This document shows, one piece after another, positions 47,819-56,889 of a stretch of 64,000 nt of DNA. This DNA is from Keratinibaculum paraultunense (GTDB lineage Bacteria > Bacillota > Clostridia > Tissierellales > Tepidimicrobiaceae), in assembly GCF_016767175.1 (NCBI RefSeq), contig NZ_CP068564.1, forward strand, positions 310,001 to 374,000. Direction: 5' to 3'. Every line of letters begins with the position of its first letter. Position 1 is the stretch's first letter. A program made the translations under genes and the position numbers. Under the pieces are notes generated by a model. The model was not told the origin of the DNA. It saw nothing but the letters and a program-made list of their open reading frames with translations, and did no database searches.

Positions 47819-47847
47819 ATATTAACAACAATAATGTGTAAAGTCAA
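47819..47847 (-). promoter_or_regulatory. Promoter of the hyd maturation operon
   Basis: On the minus strand TTGACT (47847-47842), 17-bp spacer, TAATAT (47824-47819), predicted start near 47812. It lies 13 bp after the yihY stop codon. Confidence 0.6.
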
Positions 47848-47859
47848 TAATAGTTATTT

Positions 47860-48768
47860 TTATTTTCCTTCTTCATCACAATCTTTTACTCCTGTACCTT
47901 TTGTTATGGAAGCATAGGCTCCATTTATTTCTCCACCTAGTACTATCATTATACTTGTTATATATAGCCATAGTAGCAGTACTATAATTCCCCCAATACT
48001 ACCATAGGTTTTGGAGTAGTTGGCAAAATTGTTTACATATATGGAAAATATCATTGAAGCTATGATCCACCCTGTAGTTGTAAAAATAGCGCCAGGTAAG
48101 GTTTGACTAAATTTTATATTCAGTCCTTCTTCGGGAGTAGGGCTTAACTTATATATTAAAGCAAATATAAGTATCATAGATATGAAAGGAATTATAATCC
48201 TTAAAAGTTCCCATATATAATAAAAAACATGTGTAGCTCCTAAATATGCAAATATTTTTTTCCCTATTATTTCACCAAACACTAGCATGGTTAATACTAA
48301 CATTAATAACAAGGCTAGTATTATAGTAAATAGAATAGATAACCCTTTAAGGCGCCAGTAAGGTCTTTTTTTCTTCACATTATATGCTTTATTTACTGCT
48401 CTTATTATGGATGTTATTCCTAAAGAACCAGTCCATATAGTAAGAATTATTCCCAAAGATAGTAGTGTTTGAGAACTAGAATTCATAATTTCATTTATTA
48501 TACTTTCAAGTAAAATTTGAGTTTCTATAGGAAGTACAATCAATAGATTACTTAGTATTCCTTTTTGAGTAATGGAGGTATAGCTTAATAGATTAAGAAA
48601 GAATATTAAAAAAGGGAATATGGATAGTATTAAAAAATATGTAAGCTGTCCGCCTATAGCTGTTACTTCATCTTCTTTTATTCGACATAAAAGTTCCTCT
48701 AAAAATCTATACCATTTTTTATTTTTATGTTTACTTACATTATTTTTAAGATTATATATTAATTTCAA
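47860..48768 (-). CDS. YihY/BrkB family membrane protein
   Basis: A 302-residue inner-membrane protein with about six to seven helices. Characteristic parts are the N-terminal RIKEDEVTAIGGQLTYFLIL (conserved AxAAx(Y) region), LLSLGIILTIWTGSLGITSI with the following RAVNKAYNVKKKRPYWRLKG, and a C-terminal YGSIGGIIVLLLWLYITSIM before GGEINGAY. The family was once called RNase BN in error; its role in Gram-positive cells is unknown. TTG 48768 is the only in-frame start close to AAGGTGG. Confidence 0.92.
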   Translation of the reverse strand: MKLIYNLKNNVSKHKNKKWYRFLEELLCRIKEDEVTAIGGQLTYFLILSIFPFLIFFLNLLSYTSITQKGILSNLLIVLPIETQILLESIINEIMNSSSQTLLSLGIILTIWTGSLGITSIIRAVNKAYNVKKKRPYWRLKGLSILFTIILALLLMLVLTMLVFGEIIGKKIFAYLGATHVFYYIWELLRIIIPFISMILIFALIYKLSPTPEEGLNIKFSQTLPGAIFTTTGWIIASMIFSIYVNNFANYSKTYGSIGGIIVLLLWLYITSIMIVLGGEINGAYASITKGTGVKDCDEEGK

Positions 48769-48830
48769 ATTTCATACCACCTTTAAATTTATTTATCTAT
48801 GATTAAAGAAAATGCAGAAATTCAAAATGT

Positions 48831-48851
48831 AATAATATTGCTAATATTATT
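48831..48851. promoter_or_regulatory. Palindrome between yihY and cobO
   Basis: AATAATATT, three bases, AATATTATT: a perfect 9-bp inverted repeat in the divergent region. Very A+T-rich, so it could be chance or an operator. Confidence 0.35.
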
Positions 48852-48922
48852 ATTTCTATATATAGTATTACCATAGAGGTATTTTATAAAAATAATTTTA
48901 TCCAAATGGAGGGATAAAGAAC

Positions 48923-49435
48923 ATGAAAGGATATATACATATATATACAGGTAATGGTAAGGGTAAAACTACTGCTAGTTTAGGTTTAGCAGTAAGGGCA
49001 GCTCTTGCTGATAAGAAAGTGTTTATTGGGCAATTTATAAAAGGGATGGAATATAGCGAATTAAAGTTACCAGATTACATACCAAATATAAAAATATATC
49101 AATTCGGTAGAGATTGTTTTATTTATAATGAACCCACAGAAGAGGATATATTAGCTGCTCGTCAAGGTTTAGATATTTGCAGAGAAGTGTTAAAAGAAGG
49201 GGAATGGGATGTAGTTATACTGGATGAATTAAATATTGCCCTTTATTATAATTTGTTTCAAGTTCAGGAGGTACTAGAGATTTTAGACAATAAGAAAGAG
49301 AATGTAGAGGTAGTTATTACTGGCAGATATGCACCAAAGGAATTAATAGATAAGGCAGACTTGGTAACAGAAATGGTAGAAATTAAACATTACTATAATC
49401 AAGGAGTAGAAGCTAGAAAAGGGGTAGAATATTAA
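48923..49435 (+). CDS. Cob(I)yrinic acid a,c-diamide adenosyltransferase (CobO/BtuR type)
   Basis: A 170-residue P-loop enzyme that adds the 5'-deoxyadenosyl group to cobalt in corrinoids. The P-loop HIYTGNGKGKTTASLGLAVR is at residues 4-24; DVVILDELNIALYYNLFQVQ (Walker B) near 92 and VVITGRYAPKELIDKADLVT near 128 are CobO features. No other corrinoid gene lies nearby, so it may serve a salvage pathway. Starts at ATG after GGAGGGA. The terminator after it also serves the converging S9 peptidase gene. Confidence 0.92.
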   Translation: MKGYIHIYTGNGKGKTTASLGLAVRAALADKKVFIGQFIKGMEYSELKLPDYIPNIKIYQFGRDCFIYNEPTEEDILAARQGLDICREVLKEGEWDVVILDELNIALYYNLFQVQEVLEILDNKKENVEVVITGRYAPKELIDKADLVTEMVEIKHYYNQGVEARKGVEY

Positions 49436-49447
49436 TATATGAAAAAA

Positions 49448-49471
49448 TTTAGAGGGGACTACCCCTCTAAA
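49448..49471. terminator. Bidirectional terminator, cobO and S9 peptidase
   Basis: TTTAGAGGGG (49448-49457), loop ACTA, CCCCTCTAAA (49462-49471): a 10-bp perfect stem with T- and A-rich flanks. Confidence 0.85.
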
Positions 49472-51469
49472 CTATTTTAAATGCTTATTAAACCATTGGG
49501 TTATTTCTTTCAATCTTCTAACTCTATGTTTTGGCTTTCCAGATCTACTTAATTCATGATTTTCACCTTTAAATAACACTAATTTAGATTCTACTCCATG
49601 ATATTTCAAAGAGGTAAACATCTGTAAGCCTTCTGCTAACCAGCAACGATAGTCTTCTTCTGAATGTATGAATAAAGTAGGAGTGACTACTTTATCTGCA
49701 TATTTTAAAGGGGAGTGGAACCATAATTTTTCTACATCTTTCCATGGAGTACTTGCTTGTTGATCTTCCACAAAGAAGTATCCAATATCTGTAGTGGCAA
49801 ATTTGGATATCCAGTTGGATATACTTCTTTGAGAGGCTGCAGCTTTAAATCTTTTAGTATGTCCTATAATCCAGTTGGTCATAAATCCGCCATAGGAACC
49901 GCCAGTAACTCCTAATCTATCTTCATCTATAAAAGGATATTTTTCTAAAACAATATCTGTAAATTTCATTATATCATCATAATCAATGGTACCATATTTC
50001 CCTCTTATGTCAGCAAATTCATTTCCTCTACCATCACTTCCACGAGGATTACAGAAAAACACTACATAGCCTTCATTAGCCCAATACTGCATTTCATGGA
50101 AAAACACTTCTCCATATACAGTTTTAGGACCACCATGTATATCCAATATACCAGGGTATTTTTTATTTTCATCAAAATCAACAGGCTTTAATATCCAACC
50201 TTCTATGTTTATTCCATTTTCAGTTTCAAAGTTTATTTTTTCTGGAGTAGATAGTTTTTTATTTTCCACTACCCATTCGTTAAAGTTAGTAAGTTGCTTT
50301 TCTTTGTAATTATTTAATGCATATAATTCCTGTAACTTAAGACCTCTAAGACCTATAAATATTATTTTTTCATCAAATACATCAAATCCATCAATAGAAC
50401 CTTTTTCTATGGTGAGTTTTTCTATGTCTCCATTTCTATTTATTCTATTTATAAAAGAACTGTCATATTCAGTAGTAACAAAATATAAATATTTTCCATC
50501 AACTTTAATTGAAGTACTATTTCCATATCTACAATCAGAGCCTACGGAATTATATAGACTATAGTCAAAATCTGTGGGAGTTAACATATTTATGTCCCTA
50601 TTTCCTTTCATAAGATATATATGAGGATTTTCATTAATTCCATAAGATTTCATATTGGAGCCTACAAATATTATTTCATCTTCTAAAAAGTCAGCATAGG
50701 AATAGCTAAATGGTTCTTCATGGGTTATTTTTTCTAAATGTTTTTCTTTTATATGGTATATGTATAGATCATTTGATAATTTCATTTTATCTATGAAAGA
50801 ATTAGCTATAAGTACTACTTGGGATTTATCTTTATTTAAATTAAAACAACTTACATTAGTAAAATGATCAGTAATAGGTGTAAGCTCATCTTCTTTTATG
50901 TTATAGATATATAATCTGGCTCTTTTTTTGTTGGTAAAACCTTGTCCATTACTCCAAAATGGGATTTCATCTAATACTTCATAATCTTTTTCTTCTTTAT
51001 ATTTCTCTAATACTTTTTCTTTTTCTTCTTTAGATAAATTTTTTAAATTAGGTTTATTTATATCATATAAGGCTAATAATAGATAATTTTGATCATCTAT
51101 TATTTTTATATCTAATACATTAAGGGGAATTTCAAAGATTTTATTAGCTTCTCCACCTTTTAGAGATATTTCATAAAAGGGGGTAAAATCTTCTCCTTTT
51201 TCTTTTCTTTTTTTATCTTTTTCATCTCTTATAGTTGGGAAAAGCAGGGTATCATTGTCTTTAAATATGAAACTATTCTCTGAATCATTAGAAGTTAGTT
51301 TCATTGAATCCTTTCCTTTAAGATCATATACATATATATTGGAAAGATACTTATTCTCCTCTAGATCCATACGATGCAGGGTGAAGGCTATTTTATCACC
51401 TTTAGGAGAATATTTAATATTGGATAAAAATTTATACTTAGTAAAATCTTCTAACAATAATTTTTCCAC
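49472..51469 (-). CDS. S9 family prolyl oligopeptidase-type peptidase
   Basis: A 665-residue serine peptidase of the acylaminoacyl/dipeptidyl peptidase group. The first 400 residues form a beta-propeller-like domain of short blades (for example FTKYKFLSNIKYSPKGDKIA). The alpha/beta-hydrolase domain has the nucleophile elbow GVTGGSYGGFMTNWIIGHTK, and the acid and base in HSEEDYRCWLAEGLQM and GENHELSRSGKP. The N-terminus lacks a signal sequence, so it is cytosolic. The GTG start lies eight bases after GAGGAGG. A 28-bp palindrome lies just upstream. Confidence 0.93.
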   Translation of the reverse strand: MEKLLLEDFTKYKFLSNIKYSPKGDKIAFTLHRMDLEENKYLSNIYVYDLKGKDSMKLTSNDSENSFIFKDNDTLLFPTIRDEKDKKRKEKGEDFTPFYEISLKGGEANKIFEIPLNVLDIKIIDDQNYLLLALYDINKPNLKNLSKEEKEKVLEKYKEEKDYEVLDEIPFWSNGQGFTNKKRARLYIYNIKEDELTPITDHFTNVSCFNLNKDKSQVVLIANSFIDKMKLSNDLYIYHIKEKHLEKITHEEPFSYSYADFLEDEIIFVGSNMKSYGINENPHIYLMKGNRDINMLTPTDFDYSLYNSVGSDCRYGNSTSIKVDGKYLYFVTTEYDSSFINRINRNGDIEKLTIEKGSIDGFDVFDEKIIFIGLRGLKLQELYALNNYKEKQLTNFNEWVVENKKLSTPEKINFETENGINIEGWILKPVDFDENKKYPGILDIHGGPKTVYGEVFFHEMQYWANEGYVVFFCNPRGSDGRGNEFADIRGKYGTIDYDDIMKFTDIVLEKYPFIDEDRLGVTGGSYGGFMTNWIIGHTKRFKAAASQRSISNWISKFATTDIGYFFVEDQQASTPWKDVEKLWFHSPLKYADKVVTPTLFIHSEEDYRCWLAEGLQMFTSLKYHGVESKLVLFKGENHELSRSGKPKHRVRRLKEITQWFNKHLK

Positions 51470-51491
51470 TATATATACCTCCTCATATTGT

Positions 51492-51519
51492 TTTAATATC
51501 TAATGCATTAGATATTAAA
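51492..51519. promoter_or_regulatory. 28-bp perfect palindrome upstream of the S9 peptidase gene
   Basis: TTTAATATCTAATG is followed immediately by its exact reverse complement. It lies 23-50 bases before the peptidase start on the minus strand, between that gene and the riboflavin operon. A dimeric regulator site or a leader hairpin are both possible. Confidence 0.5.
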
Positions 51520-51636
51520 CTTTGTATTTTAGACTAAAAATTAATAATTTTAATACTTATACATATATTATACAATAAAAAGAGGTAATAAAGTCGTTTA
51601 TAATAAAAATATTTGTTTTCAGTAGCTTTTATTTTG

Positions 51637-51665
51637 TTGATAAATTTTTGTTCAAATGTTATAAT
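51637..51665 (+). promoter_or_regulatory. Promoter of the riboflavin operon
   Basis: TTGATA (51637-51642), 17-bp spacer, TATAAT (51660-51665), about 15 bp before the FMN riboswitch. Confidence 0.65.
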
Positions 51666-51680
51666 AAATAAAAATAAATA

Positions 51681-51790
51681 ATCCTTCAGGGCGGGGTGAA
51701 ATTCCCCACCGGTGGTAAAGCCCACGAGCCTTAATAGGCAGATTCGGTGAAATTCCGAAGCCGACAGTAAAGTCTGGATGAAAGAAGGAC
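51681..51790 (+). ncRNA. FMN riboswitch (RFN element)
   Basis: The RFN aptamer that binds FMN and turns off riboflavin genes. Hallmarks in order: TCCTTC closing P1 with GAAGGA at the 3' end; AGGGCGGGGTGAAATTCCCC; ACCGGTGGTAAAGCCCACGAG; a variable arm; TTCGGTGAAATTCCGAAGCC; and GACAGTAAAGTCTGGATG. An intrinsic terminator 52 bases downstream shares the CAGGGC bases used at the aptamer's 5' side, so transcriptional attenuation is likely. Confidence 0.98.
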
Positions 51791-51841
51791 AATATAGATA
51801 TGATAATAACTATTGTTATATTTATAAAAAAATAGTTAATG

Positions 51842-51868
51842 AAGCCCTGAAATTTTTTCAGGGCTTTT
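51842..51868 (+). terminator. Riboswitch-linked terminator
   Basis: AAGCCCTGAAA (51842-51852) and TTTCAGGGCTT (51856-51866) form an 11-bp stem followed by T-residues, located between the aptamer and ribD. Confidence 0.9.
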
Positions 51869-51888
51869 AATAATTTTGGGGGGATTTT

Positions 51889-52980
51889 ATGAATGATGAG
51901 TATTTTATGGAAATGGCTTTAAATCTTGCAAAGAAAGGTATTGGACTTACAAATCCTAATCCTTTAGTAGGAGCAGTGATTGTTAAAGATGGGAAGGTAA
52001 TAGGGAAAGGTTATCATGAAAAATATGGAGAAAACCATGCAGAAATAAATGCATTAAATAATGCAAAAGAAGATGTTTATGGTGCTACTATGTATGTGAA
52101 TTTAGAACCTTGTTCTCACTTTGGGAATGTTCCACCTTGCGTAAATAGGATTATAGAAAGTGGAATAAAAAAAGTTGTTATAGCTATGGAAGATCCTAAT
52201 CCTGTTGTTTCCGGGAAAGGAATACAAATACTTAAAGAAAATGGATTAGAGGTAAAAGTTGGTGTTTTGAAGAAAGAGGCAGAAAAGTTAAATGAAATAT
52301 TTATTAAATATATAAGTACAGGGAAGCCTTTTGTTATATTAAAAGTAGCGATGAGCTTAGATGGGAAAATTGCCACATATACTGGAGATTCAAGATGGAT
52401 AACAGATAAAAGAGCAAGGGAATATGTACATATATTAAGGCAAAGGGTTTCAGCTATATTAGTAGGAGTAAATACTGTAATAGTAGATGATCCTATGTTA
52501 AATACAAGATTAAATAATATAGAATGTAAAGATCCTATAAGAATTATATTGGATAGTCATGGTAGGATTCCTTTAAAATCCAATGTGTTAAATACAAATT
52601 CTTCTAATACCATTGTTGTAGTTACTAATAATGCAGCAGAAGAAAACATAAAGGCAATTGAAAAAACAGGAGGGGAGGTGATGATAACTCCAGTTAAAGA
52701 TGGGAAAGTAGATTTACAGTTTCTTATGGGGAAATTAGGAGAAAGGAAAATAGACAGTTTACTTATTGAAGGAGGTGGAGAAATAAATTTTAGTTTTTTA
52801 AAAGAGAAATTAGTAGATAAAGTTATATTTTTTATTGCCCCCAAAATTATAGGTGGAGAAACTTCAAAAACTCCTGTTGAGGGAAAAGGTGTAGAGTATT
52901 TAAAAGATGCTATAGATTTGAAAGATATAACAATGTGTAAAATAGGTGATGATATTATGGTGGAAGGTTATTTAAGTTAA
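51889..52980 (+). CDS. ribD: Bifunctional riboflavin deaminase/reductase RibD
   Basis: Two successive steps of riboflavin synthesis: deamination and then reduction of the pyrimidine intermediate. Residues 1-145 are the CMP/dCMP-type deaminase domain with HAEINALNNA and EPCSHFGNVPPC (zinc-binding His and Cys). Residues about 146-363 are the dihydrofolate-reductase-like domain, beginning PFVILKVAMSLDGKIATYTG, then ILVGVNTVIVDDPMLNTR and a C-terminal LIEGGGEINFSF. First gene of ribD-ribE-ribBA-ribH and under FMN riboswitch control. Confidence 0.97.
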   Translation: MNDEYFMEMALNLAKKGIGLTNPNPLVGAVIVKDGKVIGKGYHEKYGENHAEINALNNAKEDVYGATMYVNLEPCSHFGNVPPCVNRIIESGIKKVVIAMEDPNPVVSGKGIQILKENGLEVKVGVLKKEAEKLNEIFIKYISTGKPFVILKVAMSLDGKIATYTGDSRWITDKRAREYVHILRQRVSAILVGVNTVIVDDPMLNTRLNNIECKDPIRIILDSHGRIPLKSNVLNTNSSNTIVVVTNNAAEENIKAIEKTGGEVMITPVKDGKVDLQFLMGKLGERKIDSLLIEGGGEINFSFLKEKLVDKVIFFIAPKIIGGETSKTPVEGKGVEYLKDAIDLKDITMCKIGDDIMVEGYLS

Positions 52981-52992
52981 GGAAGTGATAAA

Positions 52993-53640
52993 ATGTTTAC
53001 TGGATTAATTGAGGAGATAGGAAAAGTAGTAGATATATTTGAAAGAAACAAAATATGGAGTATTACTTTTGAATGTGAAAAGGTATTAGAAGATGTTGAT
53101 GTAGGAGATAGTATAGCAGTTAATGGAGTTTGTTTAACAGTAGAAGAATATAATAAAAATTTGTTTAAAGCAAATGTAATGGCAGAAACTATGAGAAAAT
53201 CTAACTTAAAATACTTAAAAAAAGGAAGTAGTGTTAATTTAGAAAGAGCATTAAAAATAGGAGATAGATTTGGAGGACATATAGTATCTGGACATATAGA
53301 TGGAATTGGAATTATAGAAGAATATGAAGATGAAGGGGATGCTATATGGGTAAGTATATCTACCTCTAAGGATATATTAAAATACATAGTTTATAAGGGT
53401 TCTGTTGCTGTAGATGGAGTTAGTCTTACTGTAAGTTATGTAGATGAAAAAATATTTAAAGTTTCTATAATTCCCCATACTAATGAGAATACTACTTTAA
53501 TTAAAAAGAATACAAAAGATGTAGTTAATATTGAATGTGATTTAATAGGGAAATATGTTGAAAAGCTACTGCTCCATGAAAAAGTAAAGAAGGAAAGCAG
53601 TATAGATATGAATTTCTTAATTCAAAATGGATTTATATAG
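52993..53640 (+). CDS. ribE: Riboflavin synthase alpha chain
   Basis: Dismutates two molecules of 6,7-dimethyl-8-ribityllumazine into riboflavin. The 215 residues form two lumazine-binding repeats: [31 protein letters not shown] and [13 protein letters not shown], then the second copy with [20 protein letters not shown] and [10 protein letters not shown]. Length and repeat layout are those of the family. It starts 12 bp after ribD at ATG 52993 with GGAAGTG. Partner RibH is encoded at the end of the operon. Confidence 0.97.
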   Translation: MFTGLIEEIGKVVDIFERNKIWSITFECEKVLEDVDVGDSIAVNGVCLTVEEYNKNLFKANVMAETMRKSNLKYLKKGSSVNLERALKIGDRFGGHIVSGHIDGIGIIEEYEDEGDAIWVSISTSKDILKYIVYKGSVAVDGVSLTVSYVDEKIFKVSIIPHTNENTTLIKKNTKDVVNIECDLIGKYVEKLLLHEKVKKESSIDMNFLIQNGFI

Positions 53641-53650
53641 GGGTGATAAA

Positions 53651-54853
53651 GTGTATAGGTTTAATACTATAGAGGAAGCATTAGAAGAAATAAAAAAAGG
53701 TAACTTTGTAATAGTTATAGATGATGAGAATAGGGAAAATGAAGGAGATTTGGTATTGGCTGCAGAAAAGGTATCAGCAGAAAAAATAAATTTTATGACT
53801 AAATATGCTAGAGGGCTTGTTTGTATGCCTATAGTAGGAGAGAGACTTGACGAGTTAGATATAGATCAAATGGTAGAAAAAAATACAGATAATCATGAAA
53901 CAGCTTTTACTATTTCCATCGATTATAAGGGCACTACTACAGGAATTTCAGCTAAAGATAGAGCTCTTACTATAAAAAAGGTATTAGATCCTAATGTGTG
54001 TAGTGAGGATTTTAGACGTCCAGGACATATATTTCCTTTAAAGGGAAAGGAAGGGGGAGTATTAAAAAGGGCAGGACATACTGAGGCAGCAATAGATCTC
54101 GCTAGACTAGCTGGGCTTTATCCTGCAGGAGTGATTTGTGAAATAATGAATGAGGATGGTACCATGGCAAGGGTTCCTCAACTTATGGAATATGCAGAAA
54201 AATTTGGATTTAAAATAATAACTATTGCAGACTTAATAGCCTATAGAAGAAAAAGGGAAAAATTAGTAGTTAAGGTTTCAGAAGCCAAGCTTCCTACTAA
54301 ATATGGAGATTTTAACATAATAGTTTATGTGGATAAAATAAGTGGAGAACATCATGTAGCATTGGTAAAAGGAAATATAAGAGAAGATGAACCAGTACTT
54401 GTAAGGGTTCATTCCGAATGTTTAACAGGGGATGTATTTGGCTCATTGAGATGTGATTGTGGAGAACAATTGCAAGAAGCCATGAGAAAAATAGATGAAG
54501 AAGGAAAAGGAATACTTTTATATATGAGGCAGGAAGGAAGAGGGATAGGTTTAATAGAAAAAATAAAAGCCTATGAGCTTCAAGAAAAAGGCTTGGATAC
54601 AGTAGAAGCTAATCTAGCTTTAGGATATCCAGAAGATCTGAGGGATTATGGAATAGGTGCTCAAATATTAGCAGATTTAGGTGCAAAGAATATAAGATTG
54701 ATGACAAACAATCCTAAAAAAATTCATGGTTTATCTGGCTATGGATTAAAAGTGGTCGAAAGAGTTCCCATAGAGATAAATCCAAATGAAAAAGATTATT
54801 TTTATTTGAAAACTAAAAAAGAAAAAATGGGTCATATATTAAATATAAAATAG
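53651..54853 (+). CDS. ribBA: Bifunctional DHBP synthase/GTP cyclohydrolase II RibBA
   Basis: Makes both early precursors of riboflavin. Residues 1-200 form the 3,4-dihydroxy-2-butanone-4-phosphate synthase: [40 protein letters not shown]. Residues about 205-400 form GTP cyclohydrolase [22 protein letters not shown] (three zinc Cys) and [20 protein letters not shown] with [15 protein letters not shown] 53651 gives the typical start [11 protein letters not shown] and lies just after AGGGGTG; ATG 53627 lies inside ribE and would add eight residues. Confidence 0.97.
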   Translation: MYRFNTIEEALEEIKKGNFVIVIDDENRENEGDLVLAAEKVSAEKINFMTKYARGLVCMPIVGERLDELDIDQMVEKNTDNHETAFTISIDYKGTTTGISAKDRALTIKKVLDPNVCSEDFRRPGHIFPLKGKEGGVLKRAGHTEAAIDLARLAGLYPAGVICEIMNEDGTMARVPQLMEYAEKFGFKIITIADLIAYRRKREKLVVKVSEAKLPTKYGDFNIIVYVDKISGEHHVALVKGNIREDEPVLVRVHSECLTGDVFGSLRCDCGEQLQEAMRKIDEEGKGILLYMRQEGRGIGLIEKIKAYELQEKGLDTVEANLALGYPEDLRDYGIGAQILADLGAKNIRLMTNNPKKIHGLSGYGLKVVERVPIEINPNEKDYFYLKTKKEKMGHILNIK

Positions 54854-54866
54854 GGGGATGAAATTT

Positions 54867-55331
54867 ATGAAGACTTTTGAAGGGAAGCTAATTGCAGAAG
54901 GGTTAAAGTTTGCAATTATAGTAGGAAGATTTAATGAGTTTATAAGCAGTAAATTATTATCTGGAGCAATAGATGGATTAAATAGACATGGAGTAAAGGA
55001 AGAAGATATAGAAATTATATGGGTTCCAGGAGCTTTTGAAATTCCACTAGTTGCTAAAAAATTAGCTAAATCCAATAAATACGATGCTATAATTTGTATT
55101 GGAGCAGTTATAAAAGGTTCCACCCCTCATTTTGAATATGTATCAAATGAAGTGGCAAAGGGAATAGCCAATGTTTCTTTAAGTACAGAAATACCAATTA
55201 TATTTGGGGTACTTACAACGGATAATATAGAACAAGCCATTGAAAGAGCAGGAACTAAAAATGGGAATAAAGGTTATGATGCTGCAATTACAGCAATAGA
55301 AATGGCGAATTTGTTGAAGAATATAAAATAA
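54867..55331 (+). CDS. ribH: 6,7-dimethyl-8-ribityllumazine synthase
   Basis: Joins the products of RibBA and RibD into lumazine; it usually forms a 60-subunit capsid around riboflavin synthase. 154 residues, equal to the Bacillus enzyme. Features: [60 protein letters not shown] and [20 protein letters not shown], with the phosphate-binding and catalytic His. ATG 54867 gives correct spacing from GGGGG; the ATG at 54858 touches it. Confidence 0.97.
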   Translation: MKTFEGKLIAEGLKFAIIVGRFNEFISSKLLSGAIDGLNRHGVKEEDIEIIWVPGAFEIPLVAKKLAKSNKYDAIICIGAVIKGSTPHFEYVSNEVAKGIANVSLSTEIPIIFGVLTTDNIEQAIERAGTKNGNKGYDAAITAIEMANLLKNIK

Positions 55332-55441
55332 AATTAAATGTGGCGAAGAATCTTTATCCTATTCTTCTGTATCACGAATAGTACTTGCTTTTGTATAGAT
55401 GATTCTAAAACTACTAAACGTAATAGCAAAGTACTACATTG

Positions 55442-55480
55442 TGATGCATTAGTGATGGATCCTTTTGCATCATTTTAATC
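55442..55480 (+). terminator. Possible terminator of the riboflavin operon
   Basis: The 255-bp gap after ribH has one notable hairpin, TGATGCA about 55442 and TGCATCA about 55469, followed by TTTTAAT. The loop is long, so support is weak. The rest of the gap shows nothing I can assign. Confidence 0.35.
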
Positions 55481-55549
55481 TACTGACTTAACAAAAACAT
55501 AAAAAACCCCAAAAACTTCTGTTTATTTTTTTAAAAATAGTATATACTT

Positions 55550-55567
55550 ATATAATAATAAGCTTAT
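55550..55567 (+). promoter_or_regulatory. -10 element and palindrome before the Fic gene
   Basis: TATAAT (55550-55555) is followed at once by a perfect 12-bp palindrome AATAAGCTTATT (55556-55567), placed where a repressor of initiation would bind. Confidence 0.4.
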
Positions 55568-55586
55568 TGTATAAGGAGAGGGAATT

Positions 55587-56574
55587 ATGGATTATTTTTA
55601 CAAAATGTATTATAATATTAAATCAATTGAGGATAGAGATAAAATTGCAAAAGAGAGATATAATTATCATAGTACCATTAGAACGGGTTTAGAAATCAAG
55701 CCTATTGATCAAGATAAGACATTTGAACTTTTTTATATTCCTACAAACAAGACTATAAATTTAATACAGAAGATAACTTTATACGATAAAGAATTAGAAG
55801 AAAAGTTTAATATACTTCCAGGGGTTGCAAAAACTAAATTTTTAATAGAAATAGTTGCAGATGAACTTTATAGTACAAATGAATTGGAAGGGATAAAAAG
55901 TTCTAGAAAAGAAATTGTAGAAAGTACAAAGTCTATAATTTTCAATGAGGAAAGTAAAAATAAAAGATTTAATAGAATTTATGAACAATCAAGATAGTGG
56001 ATTAAATAATCTATTAAGAATTGCAATAGGTCATTATTATTTTGCTTATATACATCCTTTTTATGATGGAAATGGGAGGACAGGGAGATTTATTAGTAGT
56101 CTATATTTAAGGGAAAATTTTTCGGAAATAACTGCATTATCCTTATCTCGTGGATGTGATATAAATAGAACGAATTATTTAAAAATATTTGATATAACAA
56201 ATAAAATTATATCTCGTGGGGAACTAAATTATTTTGTAGATGAATTTTTATATACTCTTATAGTGGGGCAAGAAGATTTGTTACTGGGATTAAACGAAAA
56301 GATAGAACTTATAAATATAGGGCATGATAAAATAAAAAATGATTCCAATATAGAAACTGAAGATGAATTAGATATTATGTTCATATTAATTCAAGACCAT
56401 TATTTTAGTTTAGATACAAAGGGTATAACAGTTAAAGATATTATGAATGCATCAGGATATTCCGATGTAACTGTAAGAAGGAAACTAAAATCGTTGGAAA
56501 ACAAGGGATTAATTAAAAGAATTAAGTCCAATCCTTTAATCTATGTTTTAGCAGATGGATATTTGGAAAACTGA
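55587..56574 (+). pseudogene. Fic-family AMP-transferase gene, broken by deletion and frameshift
   Basis: Fic proteins add AMP to target proteins. The 5' part (55587-55997) carries the inhibitory-helix motif TNELEG (residues 97-102 of that frame). The 3' part, in another frame and read up to 56574, holds the catalytic HPFYDGNGRTGRF (near 56054) and a C-terminal winged helix with GITVKDIMNASGYSDVTVRR. In intact relatives about 125 residues separate the two motifs; here only about 56 codons do, so roughly 70 residues are missing with a frame change at about 55945-55997. Confidence 0.85.
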
Positions 56575-56583
56575 ATAGATGTA

Positions 56584-56612
56584 AGTGCACCAGGGACAGT
56601 TCTTTTTGCACT
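56584..56612. repeat. Hairpin resembling a REP/TnpA-associated repeat
   Basis: AGTGCA (56584-56589) and TGCACT (56607-56612) flank CAGGGACAGTTC and a T-run. Repeats with a GGGACRGTTCTTTTTGCAC core are familiar from clostridial genomes next to REP-type TnpA genes; that link is from memory. Only one copy is seen here. Confidence 0.4.
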
Positions 56613-56647
56613 ACCAATAATTAACATAAGATAAGGAGGTTTCTCAC

Positions 56648-56845
56648 ATGGATATAGCAGCACTATCAATGAACTTAAGTCAAATGAAAGTAGCTCAAGA
56701 AGCTAGTGTATCTGTAATGAAAATGGCTATGGATTTAGCAAAAGTGCAATTCATAGACTTAGCAAATATGTTAAAAGTAAACACACAAATTATGGAACAA
56801 TCAGTTAATTCTCATATAGGAAAAAATATAGATATAAAAATATAG
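56648..56845 (+). CDS. YjfB-like protein (putative motility protein family)
   Basis: A 65-residue protein of the YjfB family, named for a Bacillus subtilis gene under control of the motility sigma factor; its function is unknown. It is nearly all helical: MDIAALSMNLSQMKVAQEAS, then VSVMKMAMDLAKVQ. A strong AAGGAGG site precedes the ATG, and a strong terminator follows the stop. No motility genes are nearby. It is intact and isolated between a broken Fic gene and transposase debris. Confidence 0.85.
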   Translation: MDIAALSMNLSQMKVAQEASVSVMKMAMDLAKVQFIDLANMLKVNTQIMEQSVNSHIGKNIDIKI

Positions 56846-56872
56846 CTGGAGAAAACCTCCAGCTATATTTTT
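56841..56872 (+). terminator. Intrinsic terminator after the YjfB-like gene
   Basis: TATAGCTGGAG (56841-56851), loop AAAAC, CTCCAGCTATA (56857-56867) and a T-run. An 11-bp stem. Confidence 0.92.
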
Positions 56873-56889
56873 ATAAAAAAGCATTTATC

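Noticed and set aside
49472-51469. S9 peptidase as secreted enzyme
   Set aside because: The N-terminus is charged and lacks a signal peptide.
52977-53387. Minus-strand 136-codon frame opposite ribE
   Set aside because: Antisense of riboflavin synthase repeats.
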